From: Hysterium pulicare CBS 123377
Taxonomy: Eukaryota > Ascomycota > Dothideomycetes > Hysteriales > Hysteriaceae
Assembly (NCBI GenBank): GCA_000467715.1
Contig: AJFK01000470.1
Location: 1-64,000, forward strand
Length of the DNA stretch: 64,000 nucleotides
Direction: 5' to 3'
The notes under the pieces are model-generated. The model did no database searches, was not told the origin of the DNA, and saw only the letters and a list, made by a program, of their open reading frames with translations. This document shows, in pieces, positions 22,973 through 33,215 of this stretch. Position 1 is the first letter of the stretch. Each line of letters starts with the position of its first letter. Both the position numbers and the translations under genes were made by a program.

Positions 22973-24091
22973 AATTTGCATTCTTAATCCTTTCTCTCTC
23001 TCAACCACCCTCTCCTAATCCATATCCTTTTTTTGTCTAATACTCTCTCTTATTCACATGCATTTTCCATCTCTATACAGCGCGATATTGGCGATGCAAA
23101 CGAACATAATGTCTTCTGTCTATTTTCACAATTTGACCCGCATGTGGATCGTTCTCGTAGACATGCTGTACTATTAGACTGGTGCCTCCATTTATTTTTG
23201 TTGTCTCCTTTTTACTTGATTGCATGGTTTGCGTCCCAGCTCTATCCATACGCGCATTTCAGTATCCTTCCCAATGCTTTGACATTTTCGTTTTCATATA
23301 TCCCAGGCGGCATTCCGTTAACCTCTCCCTGTCTTGTACGTACGAATCTGCCTACCTAGGATCATTGCAACACTTCAGAATTCTTTCAAATAATCATGAA
23401 GTCCTCAATTGCTCAGCGTTAGCTCTGGCAGTGCTCATCACTGCTCTGGCAAAAGACATCGTGGAAAACCTTCTGCGATAACTCGTGCCTTCACGTATCA
23501 TACCCCCGTCAAAGTTCGCACCTTGATCTCCCTATTTGATTCGGCAGCTTGATACAATTTCCACGGGGAGACGTTAACGTCCGCATCAAACCGTTTGAAC
23601 AAACATAGTCATGTGACCGTGTCTTAGGCATGGTGAATGCAACTAGCCTCACCTCAAACAGCTTCAGACCGCTCACTATGAGTGAGAGGTCCATTCCAAT
23701 TTCCCCGAGTGAATTGAGAAGTCTCTACATTCTTTCACTCGCGCTAAGAAAAGTCCACAATAGCAACAAAGGCATTGTGAAGGTTCACCACCGTGACCGC
23801 TTTCACGTTTTCGCGCTCTAGTAAACCCACGACTACGCGACATTGTGAATCTATTCAACTCCCAAAACATCGCACCTACATAAAACCAACAGACCCGCGG
23901 GCGGCCGAATACTAATCATTTCTCTAGAATCACGACTCAACTATTCTTCACCACCCATACATACCCACACACCACCGCATGAGCACATTCTGGAACACAC
24001 TACACCGCCTATCAAATCCATTCTCCACACACAACAACCCCAAAACCGCATTACCCCAAACCTAACAATCACTCCACCCAACGCCGCCAAC
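22973..24091. other. intergenic region
   Basis: About 1.1 kb, T-rich next to the glycogenin stop and CA-rich just before the protease start, consistent with a 3' UTR followed by a promoter. No gene is recognised. Confidence 0.4.
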
Positions 24092-25606
24092 ATGTCCGGC
24101 ACGAAGGTCTTCTACGTCACTGATAGCCTGAAAGCTGCACGCGCAGCGCAGAAAATCGTGAAGGAGTTCGCGGAACACTTTGAGGGGAATCCGGATGAGT
24201 TGGGGCAGAAGGCTGAGGAGATGTATCGGGATATCTTGGAGGGCGAGATCGGGGACGAGGCTTGGGAGTTTGTTGAGGCTTTTAATGGGGCTGCTGTGCA
24301 GGAGGAGGTGAGGCCGGGATTGGAGGTGAACGGACATGTTACGGATGATGGCGAAGGGCCTCAAAACGTTACGAATGGTGTTGAGGCGCCTCACGATATT
24401 GCGAATGGTGTTGACGGGCACGGTGTTGAAAATCCTTCGGGGCCTGGCAGCCCTGCGCGCAGTTACTCGAGCCTTTTCGAGGATCACGACCCTAGTAGTC
24501 CGACGCCGCATGCTGTGGTAGGGGACAAGGATGAAGAGGAGGAGAATGAGGAAGACTTCTATACTGAGATTTTCCAAAGTTTTGAAGAGGATAGTGGAGA
24601 TGAGGACGAAGGACAATCTGAAGCCGAATCCGAAGACTCCGTCGTTCCCGATCTCCACCATATGACCGCTGGAGAAACGCAACAGTTGATTGACTGGCCC
24701 GACGACAACGATGACACGTACCTTGAACTAGAAGGATCCAGTATCAGCAACAGCGAGTTCCGAGCGATAACGATCCTGGGTTTCCCAGGCTGGTTTAGAG
24801 ACAACACCCTTGCCGTCGTTCTCGAACTGCTTGCGGAGACCTTCAATGTCAGTAGCCATAGCATTTACATCGCGAACCCATACACAGCGGGCCTCCTCTG
24901 GCGAATATGGAAACAGGGAGACATCGACGAGAACAACTACGCAGCGTACCAGCACGAGAGGACCCAATTGGAAGGAAAGGATTGGATCATCCTCCCCATC
25001 AACGATGGATATCAAAACGAAACCTACAGCGTCGACATCGGAGGCTCGCATTGGTCTCTAGTCTTGGTCAATATGACGAGTTCCAGGCCCCATGTTCACT
25101 ACATCGACTCGTACCTCGACAACGGCGAGAAAGTGAAAGGAAACGCACAAATGATGATTGCCTACAGGGTGGTGCTAGGCCTTTTCGACCTCATCCCAAA
25201 TCCCGACTTCAAATGGGTCATTGAGAAAGAAACATTGCATCAGTACCTGGATAATATCAACAAGCACGATGTCGGTCCTTGTGGACCCTATGTCGTCGTC
25301 ACGACGTTCTTCTTGCTTCAGAAAATCATCGCGGACAGAGAACGGGGCTTTCATTGGGATGTCCATATTGACGATTTCCAGATTGGTTTCAATTCCAGTG
25401 TTGTCCGAAAACAATGCTGGAAACTCGTTAGAGACGCTAAATTAAAGCAGATTCAGCATATGCAAGTCGAAGAATCGGAAGAGTCATTGGGCGAGACTGC
25501 ATCTGAAGAGACCGACACTCCGCTCGAGAATGGCACAGAGCTGGACGCGGTAGATATAGGTCTGGATGGCGAGCCTGAGGTGAACGGCGGTGTTCGATTA
25601 GACTGA
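24092..25606 (+). CDS. Ulp1/SENP-family C48 cysteine protease (NEDP1-like)
   Basis: Single-exon gene of 504 residues encoding a C48 peptidase that removes SUMO or NEDD8 from targets. The catalytic domain covers about residues 225-440. The triad is visible: His320 in GSHWSLVLV, Asp339 in HYIDSYLDN and Cys397 in VGPCGPYVV. The compact domain with substrate-loop features WIILPIND resembles the deneddylase NEDP1/SENP8 more than Ulp1, but the choice between SUMO and NEDD8 is not settled. The N-terminal part has a short helical segment (AARAAQKIVKEFAEHF) followed by a strongly acidic low-complexity stretch at about 160-215. The C-terminal tail is also acidic. SENP8 itself is a bare catalytic domain of about 210 residues, so the long flanks are fungal additions. 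Confidence 0.82.
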   Translation: MSGTKVFYVTDSLKAARAAQKIVKEFAEHFEGNPDELGQKAEEMYRDILEGEIGDEAWEFVEAFNGAAVQEEVRPGLEVNGHVTDDGEGPQNVTNGVEAPHDIANGVDGHGVENPSGPGSPARSYSSLFEDHDPSSPTPHAVVGDKDEEEENEEDFYTEIFQSFEEDSGDEDEGQSEAESEDSVVPDLHHMTAGETQQLIDWPDDNDDTYLELEGSSISNSEFRAITILGFPGWFRDNTLAVVLELLAETFNVSSHSIYIANPYTAGLLWRIWKQGDIDENNYAAYQHERTQLEGKDWIILPINDGYQNETYSVDIGGSHWSLVLVNMTSSRPHVHYIDSYLDNGEKVKGNAQMMIAYRVVLGLFDLIPNPDFKWVIEKETLHQYLDNINKHDVGPCGPYVVVTTFFLLQKIIADRERGFHWDVHIDDFQIGFNSSVVRKQCWKLVRDAKLKQIQHMQVEESEESLGETASEETDTPLENGTELDAVDIGLDGEPEVNGGVRLD

Positions 25607-26075
25607 TCGTGCTTTCGATGCTTGTCTGTTGACGATTTCTCTTGAGCGGCCAGGTGCCATTGCGTTTCTGGATTCTTGGACTTGAAACGGTTCGACTGTC
25701 GTCGCTTCGCCCTGTAGTATAGGTTTCTCTTTTTAGTATACTATATTTACACGAAACTCTTGAGTTCGTAAAGTGAGATATTGTGATGACCAAACTAATA
25801 GATAGAAATGATGAATTAACCTTTAAGAATGAACTTACACTTGCAGTTTTGCAATAAAATAATTACTTATGAACTTTAAAAGCTCTGCTCTACTGTATAG
25901 CGATAATGCGAGCAGTCTTGAAGTATGTTGCAAAAGAAAAGGAAAAAGGAAACGAAGCTGAAGAAGGTAAGATCCGACTGACGAATCAGAGGCTGCTTAC
26001 ATAACCCGGATCTCGACATCACAGAACCTCGCACCTCAACCTCAGAGCTTCAATCAACCCCACACACGACACACA
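25607..26075. other. intergenic region
   Basis: Spacer of about 470 bases between the C48 protease and NDUFS5 genes. It is AT-rich in the first part (3' UTR) and CA-rich near the next start. No gene is seen. Confidence 0.4.
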
Positions 26076-26801
26076 ATGGCTTCAGGATACGGTCTAGCCG
26101 GCGGTACGCATCTCCTGCCCCCCAATTTCTCTCTCCCTCCAGCATCTCCTCACTACCCGCCCTCCAAACCAGTTAAAACCTCCACCTCTACAATCCCACC
26201 TTTCCCAAAGCCCTCAGCTTCCCAGATCCGCAATCCTCCCTCCTCCGCTATAGCACCAAGATAGACAGCTAATAATTGCCAATTGAACAGGTCCTGGCCG
26301 CTGCTTCCCTTTCTGGCAAGAGGTCCTCGCCTGCTACGTCTCAAACACCTCACCCGAAGACGATTCGGGAAAAGCGAAATGCGCGCCCGTTTTAGAAGAT
26401 TACTATGAATGTCTGCATCACAGAAAAGAAGTATGTTCTTGTTTCAAAAGTCCAAGCTCCAATTTAGGGTCCCTTGACCCATCGACCCCCAACGAGTACC
26501 GCTTCCACAACCCTGGGATTAAATTCAGCGCTTCAACCCACTAGCATACTCGTGCTATCCTAACCGCAAAGCCCATCCGTTTTACATATCAATATAACAA
26601 AATACATTCACTAACCCTTCCCCGCTCCAGGCTGCCCGCACACTAGCCCTCCAAGCCGCCTACCGCAAAGCCGAAGCGAAACAAAAACGCGACGATGCTC
26701 CTAGCGCAGGCGAGATCAGACGTCTCGGTATACTAGATGCGCCGCTGGAGGAGAAGAATTTGAAGGCGAGTAAATGGTTGCCGCATAAGGAGATCAATTG
26801 A
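26076..26801 (+). CDS. complex I subunit NDUFS5-like (15 kDa)
   Basis: Accessory subunit of mitochondrial NADH:ubiquinone oxidoreductase facing the intermembrane space. The gene is 112 residues in three exons: 26076-26103, 26291-26430 and 26631-26801. Two CX9C motifs are visible, the first starting CFPFWQ at about residue 14 and the second CAPVLEDYYEC at about 42. They form the twin-CX9C hairpin of the family, imported through the Mia40 disulphide relay. The surrounding GPGRCFPFWQEV and ECLHHRKE are family hallmarks. The C-terminal third is a charged helix. There is no cleavable presequence, as expected. Introns are comparatively long (187 and 200 nt). The gene is too interrupted to show as one long open frame but all splice phases agree. 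Confidence 0.9.
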
Positions 26802-27309
26802 GATGGATTTGAGGATGGGGTGTTCATGGGATGTAAAGGTGGGGGAGCTTCCGGGGATGGGAAGGGAAGATCGTGTAAATACCAAATTGAGGATGAATCA
26901 AGAATAACTGATATACGTTGAATGCCGTGTTCGTGATGGAGACTGCTTTGGGATTGTGCGCGTCCACTCCGTTATGCCAGCTTCCGAATACATCGCTAAA
27001 TCGCCCACTTGCTGTAAGTCGCAAATCCGGAAAAGCAGCTCACTACAGAAAAGGCAGAAATGATCATGAATGACTCTCTGCCTAGCTATTCCAATTCATT
27101 ACGTTGGGAGAAGAGATGTTGGAGGAAGCATGTAGTCGATCCATTTCAACGTTTGTATTTTCTTAATCTATGAATATCTTCACACTAGTCAAAGCAGTGA
27201 TGCTGCGTTAATTGAGCATCGGCACTAGATCCTCTTACTTCTCGACGATGGTTCCGGGTCTCTAAAAAAGTAGACCCAACGAGCGCCGAAGGGAATATTT
27301 AGAAGCGTG
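26802..27309. other. convergent intergenic region
   Basis: About 500 bases between the 3' ends of NDUFS5 and the minus-strand retropepsin/zinc-finger gene. Nothing recognisable is seen. Confidence 0.4.
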
Positions 27310-29548
27310 TCAGCTCCCTACTCGCCTCCTCCTGCCCCAACGTCCACCCTCGGGACGTTGTGCAAGAACTTCGCGTAATTGCGGATCGTCTTTGTTCTTG
27401 TCGATATGGTGAACGCGAACATGCCTACCGACAAACAAGAATCAAGATAAGCCATGTAGATAGATTGGGGCGGAAAGAGCAACGGTAATAATCCATACCT
27501 TTGTAGATTATCGGGGCGTGGCCACTTATGCTCACGATCTGGACAGAAAGGACAAACGTAGCCTGGACTCTGGTGAACAAGCCCGTGCCGTATCATCTCA
27601 TTCTTCCTCTTGAATCCTTTCCCGCCCTCCGAGCGGGGACATCCAGCAACCGGGCAGAAATGTGGTCGATCTAGAGAATGGACATTCGCATGGCAACTGT
27701 ATCATCAACGTGTTAGTGGTTTTCAAGAAACCTTCAGCTGAATCTTATTAAATGGTGCAAGCGCTTGGATGAGATTGGAGATGGCCGTGTCTATGGCGAT
27801 GAGTCTGGTCTTACTTACTTTCGCAAGAATTGCGTCTGGAACGGCGGCGCAGTACATCCTGGGTGTTCGCAGCGAAATCCGGATTGAACAGAAGTCTTGT
27901 AAGCTTCGTGTTTTTCGGTTTCTTGTTGCATTGCTGTCGATGATGCTCCCACATCGGTCATGTTGGCTATACGTTTTAATTCAGTAGAGTGACGCGCATT
28001 CTCTCGTTGGTCTTCACTAGCTGAGATCTCTTCTGGGGATGACTCTGTCACTATAAGTTGATGGTCAGTAGCTTGAATGTGTCGGTTGCCGTTATAGTCT
28101 TACGAGCTTGACTGTTTGGATTGCCGTTTTTGCCGACGCCAAACTTCGATTGAACCCACTGCATACCTGCTTCAGCTCTGCGGTGTAGTTTGCCAATGTG
28201 CTTGATGATGTTGACATCGGATTCTCCTGAGAGAGGCGAACTTGAGATAAAACACTCTTCATGTGAGAAAACTTCTAGGTCTTCGAGTGTCTCTTCCCCG
28301 ACAATGACGTCCGAGGTGAGATCCTCTAAGATATGAAAGTCAATTTCTAAGGTAGCTGTGCGAGCTAAAAAGCCAAGCATATCGTTATGTTGGCCTATGG
28401 TAAAAGAAGTTGTGACAAAGCCAGACGTATAGCCTATGCTACCATCTGCAAACATGACTACTTCAGTGCCGGGGTTGATTCTGAACCCACGTTCACTTAC
28501 GAAAGTTGGACTAATCAAGTCCAGATCAGAGCCGGAGTCCGGATTTGCGCAAGCAATATGGTGATCGAGGCGGCAAACAACACTGCGCTTAGGCTTTCCT
28601 ACCGAATATACTTGCAGCATTCCTGGTGTGTGAATCGTTCGTTTGACTAATCGATCTCGATGCTTCGTAAGAGTTTCAGTAGCTTGAAGGAATGCCATGC
28701 CCATGATGATAGGCGCAGCCAACGATTGGAAGACATAGAATAAGCACGTCAAATCTGGATTTGTCGAAGTTGAAGTTGGAGAACCCGCACTGAAGGCGCA
28801 TTGAGCTGATGCTGATCCAATGGCTTCAACTGTCTTTCCGTTGGCAAGCGAGAACCTCTTTCCTTCTCCTTCGGGGTTCGTAATCACGAGACCGAGGAGT
28901 CGGGCAATCTCAAGTGATATTACGTTTTCGCCAGAACCAGAGTCTGCGCACGCCATTACGGTTGCCAAACTCCGACCACTGTCAAGAGTTATAGGTAAAC
29001 CTAAACGCGATCGCACACGGGATTTGGGACGGGTCTTGAAGGGAGCCGGGGTTTTCCATTGTGTATCGCTAGACTGAGACTGACTATCTGACTCCTTGGA
29101 CGGCATAGAGGGTGATAGTCTGCGGCGTCGTTTCATTTTAGCAGTCTTCGAGTCGTCTGCCTCTTCGACCTCTGAATCCTCTGGAGCCAAGGGATCCCCT
29201 CGAGCGATATCAGGGTCATCTGGGGAGAGATGATTTAACAAGACCACTTCGGCCACATTTGAGTAGTAGTCTCTTCTCTTGGTGACTCCATGATTAAATA
29301 TAGTTTGTGTTCCTTCCGTTCTATTGCGTAATCGAAGGCCTGGTGCCCATGGTTCGTCCTGTACAAGTTTAGTATCTTGCAAGTAAGAAACATCGCGGAC
29401 TGACTATGAAACCGTCGATATCGAGATCATCATTCATGCCCCATGAAAGTGGCGTTAGCGGAGGAGAGGGACTGGGAGTGGCTCGAGGGTGGTGAGGGCG
29501 CATCCCGGGTGATTTTGGGAATGCATCGTCAGAGTCGTAGTAATCCAT
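27310..29548 (-). CDS. tandem retropepsin-like domains fused to C2H2 zinc fingers
   Basis: Intact host-type gene of 647 residues in five exons (minus strand: 29548-29405, 29358-28104, 28050-27819, 27696-27499, 27424-27310); all junctions keep frame. After an acidic N-terminus and a basic NLS-like KMKRRRRL at about 122-130 come two retropepsin-like units. Unit 1 (about 165-275) has the catalytic ADSGS at Asp187, LANGKTV and an IIMGMAFL strand. Unit 2 (about 305-410) has PDSGSD at Asp322, FADGSIGYT and VIVGEETL. The C-terminal 120 residues hold three C2H2-type fingers: CEHPGC...HANVH, CPVAGC...HGLVH, CPFC...HVRVHH. Both aspartates are present, so the two units could fold as an intramolecular dimer, as in pepsin. 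No reverse transcriptase, integrase or terminal repeats lie around it, so it is not a visible retroelement. Biological role unknown; a nuclear or DNA-bound protease is inferred. Confidence 0.78.
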
Positions 29549-29952
29549 TCTGCGGCCCGCGAAGTTCTTCTAAAAGCCAGTTCAGTCTTCCAGGAATACA
29601 TTCAAGCAGAATGAGAGGTTGAAGAAGTAACATTCAATTGTCCGCGGGGTATATTTGCCTGAGGCAGCACATTTTTCCATGCAAGGCAGACGTCCAGTGA
29701 CTTCGAACGAATAGCACGAGATATCTGTGCAGGCCTTGTTGAAATGAGCCAGTAATATTCTGCATACGGCAATGTGAGAGCTGCGGAGGTTGACCGGTCA
29801 GTCAAAATCGAACATGTGGCCCTCAGCCTTGCGGCTCTCGTTCCGCTCACCGATCTTCAACTCAAGGATCTTTGTTGATTGTGAGGGATAGTCGGACATC
29901 TCGACCATATAAGCTACTTAGTACGTTAGCAGAGAATAGACAGTGAGCCGCA
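29549..29952. promoter_or_regulatory. shared divergent promoter region
   Basis: About 400 bases separate the start codons of the retropepsin/zinc-finger gene and the DUF6594 gene, which point away from each other. Both promoters must lie here, so co-regulation is possible. No specific binding site was identified. Confidence 0.4.
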
Positions 29953-31031
29953 ATGTCATCCAAGTACATTCTGGGATATCCATCTTTTGCGGCCTTTATT
30001 GCCAGTGATCGGGATGGAACTGCGGCTATCTTCAAGCGATTCGACCGACTAGCAGCAAGAAATTTACTATATCTGCAGAGCGAACTCGCTGAATTGCAAG
30101 CGAGACAAGATCAACTAGATGAGGAGGATAGACTGAGTCGGGATCTGGATCGCCAACAAGCTGCTCGAAATTGGAAAGACTTTAAAAATCGGGCAGATAC
30201 GGTTGATTCAACGCGTATGGAGCTTGCGAAAGAAATAAGAGAGAAGGTTAAAGAATACAGTAAGTGAGTTCATGCCCAGTATTCATCGCTCATCGGAGAA
30301 ACCACCGATGGTAGACACTCAGGCTGACCGTCGTATATTGTGAGATAGGAAAAGCACTACTATTTGAAAGTACTTTAGCAGCAATTCCAGCTCCACATAT
30401 ACGGACACTTAAAGCTTTTCGCCTTCATTTCTTTAATGGTAGGGCCGATGATAGTTTTGCGACCCTGGGAGGCGATAGCAGGACTTTATACGACGACGCA
30501 AACGACTTGATAGCTTTGAGAATACAGGAGCGACCAGACAGACTGTCATTATTTGTACAAGATCGATTAGGCTTCTTATTTGCTGTAGGTTATTATGTTT
30601 TTCCCATGATGCAAAAGATTTGTACTGGCCTAAATCTTTCGGTTAACAATTAAAGTAGAATAAACATACCCTTCCATCTGGACATGCACATTATGCATCC
30701 GGCCACGCTATTTCAATTCTTGTATCTATTATCGGAACCGTTCTAGCTGCAATTCTCCTCGTTGGGGCCATCGTGCTCTTATACAAAGTGCATTCGCCGC
30801 CTTGGAGGCTGGGGCTAATTGCGATATTCACGGCTCTATTCGCGGGTACTGTTGGATTGTTGACGAATGCTAAGAGGGCCGAACTGTTTAGTGCTACTGC
30901 TGCGTAAGTCATTCTTCGCCCCTGCCAGTGGGACGTAATGTGAATATATCGAAGGAGTGTATTTATTGATGCTTAAAAGGTACGCAGCCGTTCTGGTCGT
31001 TTTCGTCAGTGGAAATCTTGGGGGTGGATAG
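29953..31031 (+). CDS. DUF6594 family membrane protein
   Basis: Protein of 279 residues in four exons: 29953-30259, 30349-30584, 30659-30903 and 30980-31031. The N-terminal block GYPSFAAFIASDRDG, then IFKRFDRLAARNLLYLQSELAELQ, is the signature of the large fungal DUF6594 family. It is followed by a coiled-coil-prone charged helix. Three hydrophobic segments near the C-terminus (from about residues 200, 230 and 262: ISILVSIIGTVLAAILLV, LGLIAIFTALFAGTVGLL, YAAVLVVFVSG) form the usual membrane region. The function of the family is unknown. Members are abundant and variable in plant-associated ascomycetes and often lie beside other lineage-specific genes. It is divergently paired with the retropepsin/zinc-finger gene. 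Confidence 0.85.
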
Positions 31032-33215
31032 CTTTACGTCGAGTTTTCATCTATTAGGAGAAGTCGAATCCGAATGCAAATTAAGTACATGAGCTTTGAA
31101 TTGACTGATAAAGGGGTTCCATTTCTTCCGAGACGTGACGATGGCGGAGTCCACGGATGCATTGGAGATGTGTGGAGAAGTGAGGGTTCTATTATTTCCG
31201 GAGCGGTTTTGTCCCAGACGCTGACCTCATTTCTGACTAAAATGCATGTTTTACCTACCGCCCTCCACAATAACACATCCTGTACCACTGCAGTAATCAT
31301 CATGCTCTACGCATTTGACTTCGGGTCTAGGGTCTCTCCACTCCTGAGTTATTGGCATGAAGTACCGCTCAAAAGATTCACAGCTTGCTTTCCAGGTTGA
31401 GGAGCACTTCTTCAGGTAAAGAGAAGTCAGGATTGAATCAAGGCTCGCATTAAGGCTCGCATCAAATGGAGCCTTAAGTGACAAACTTCCTTATTATTAG
31501 TCAATAATTGATCCTTTCCCTCCATACACATATTCAGGTCTCTGGAAATATAGTATCGTGGACTGACCGAACAGGGACGACATTAGCTTGCGACTCTGCT
31601 TGAAGCTCAAATGTTTGTATAAGGGGAGGCTAAGGATATCTATTGCTTTTGTAGAAACATGGAAAGAGAAAGGGAACTGAAATACTTTGTGGCCAAGAGA
31701 ACTAGCTGTTAGCATCTTTTAGTCGCCTTACTGTTCCGGATCTTATGCTGCGAAATGTGTGAGTTGTTTGTGGTTCTCGGAAGATGCGTATACCCCGGCA
31801 CACTCAGCTGGTGGAATTCCGTGAAGAGCGAACGATCTGGTTGTGAAACGTATCGTCTTGTTCCTAATTCGTTGCACCTAATTTAGGCGTAGCAGGAATT
31901 GTGAGTCGACTATCGTCTTTCACGGACGACTCATGGTGTGCTGAACAATCGTGGCGACGAGGTCGGCTGACGGCCCTCTCAGACATATCTCGTGTTACCT
32001 TCCTGTCGGAGAGGAGGATGGTGCATTCGCATTATTGGGGCTTTGGTTCGTCTGACTGGATTAACGTCAATAGTAAAAGTTTTTGCACGGTGAGCGGAGG
32101 AGCGGATTCGATAGCGTGAAAGCCCAGAGCTTTAGAGGTTGATGGATCATGGCAAAGTGCATTCCTTGAATCCATAAGCAAGGGAATTTCTTCCCCGAAG
32201 TTTTCCCTTGGCCAGAAACCGGGATCCATGGATGACAACGTGCATGTGTATCCAGGATGTCTGCCGTCCGGTAAGAATGCAAAGGAGCAATTGGTCCCAA
32301 CGAGACACCGCTGTCAACCAGGTGGATAAGATTCCGAAAGCAGTCTTCCCGTGCTGTCATCCCGTGTTTTCATCTCGTGTCGTCGAAGAAAAAACAGAGT
32401 ACGACATCAGTGTACTACCAACCCCGCATTCAACTTGATTTGTAGTTGTGAGTGAGCGCCACATGTTTCGATGGGTCCTCGAGCCGTTTCCTCTTACGGA
32501 CCGTTGCCTGGTATGGCAGCCGGCGGGCTGCGGTTGAGGCTTTAGAGGGCGCTTATGCGGCTGGGGTGGAGGAACGAGGTTGCTTATGGGAAGATCCTCC
32601 GTACCCAGGTACGATACGAAATAAGATGACGATGTCCGGTGGCTGGGATGGCACGAAAGGGAGGCGTATCAAGAGTGCTTGATGCAAGGACTTTATAAGG
32701 GTCTCATAGCATGAATCTCTATGTGTATTGTGCGGCTAGCATGGCAATGTGAGGAATTGACGAAGTTCGACATGGAGACAAATGCGTTGAAAAACGATGG
32801 GTTCTAATTTAGAGGCCTTGCTTGACGCGAGTCAGGCGGCAGGTGAGAACCAGGTGCGGGGATTGCCATGGGGATGGCCCGAGAACAAACAGACCAGGAA
32901 TATTGGTGAAAGGATGCTCCCCCAGCCATGATCAGCAGGGCGTCCTGCCTTTGGAGAAAGACTTGTCCCCGCAAATTGAGTCGTCTTTCACTAGACTGCG
33001 GCGACTTGTGAGGTCATGCTGGGGTTGAGCAGGTGTAGCATGGCCGTAGCTTCCTTGGTGCTGTCATTTAAATCGTACAGCTCCCCTTCCCTCAGACAAA
33101 GGGCGTTGTCGCGGCCAACACGCGTTTTCCATTGAAATATCTGGGCCGATTCCCTACAGTTGCTATCAGTTTAAATTCCTTTGCAAAGAGGCTCCTCTCA
33201 GCCATCAATTACGCC
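31032..33215. other. 2.2 kb gene-poor region upstream of GH3 gene
   Basis: No gene recognised. Short frames lack motifs. A small direct repeat of AAGGCTCGCAT occurs around 31441-31463. The last 400 bases are the GH3 promoter and contain several CreA-type hexamers, listed separately. Confidence 0.35.
32856..33024. promoter_or_regulatory. candidate CreA (carbon repressor) site cluster
   Basis: Four SYGGRG hexamers on either strand lie within 170 bases upstream of the beta-glucosidase gene: GCGGGG at 32856, CCCCAG at 32920, CCCCGC at 32967 and CTGGGG at 33019. Two lie about 47 bases apart. CreA/Cre1 is the known carbon catabolite repressor of cellulase genes. The hexamer is short, and one or two would be expected by chance in this length, so this is suggestive only. 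Confidence 0.35.

Noticed and set aside
24062-24682. 206-codon minus-strand frame opposite the C48 protease
   Set aside because: It mirrors the acidic low-complexity coding sequence of the plus strand; no motif supports it.
27310-29548. Retroelement remnant because of the retropepsin-like motifs
   Set aside because: No reverse transcriptase, RNase H, integrase or terminal repeats are visible nearby; the gene has four ordinary spliceosomal introns and an intact frame, which fits a resident host gene.
33132-33215. Upstream in-frame ATG as start of the GH3 beta-glucosidase
   Set aside because: It would place 28 residues before a good signal peptide; the ATG at 33216 gives a normal secretory start.
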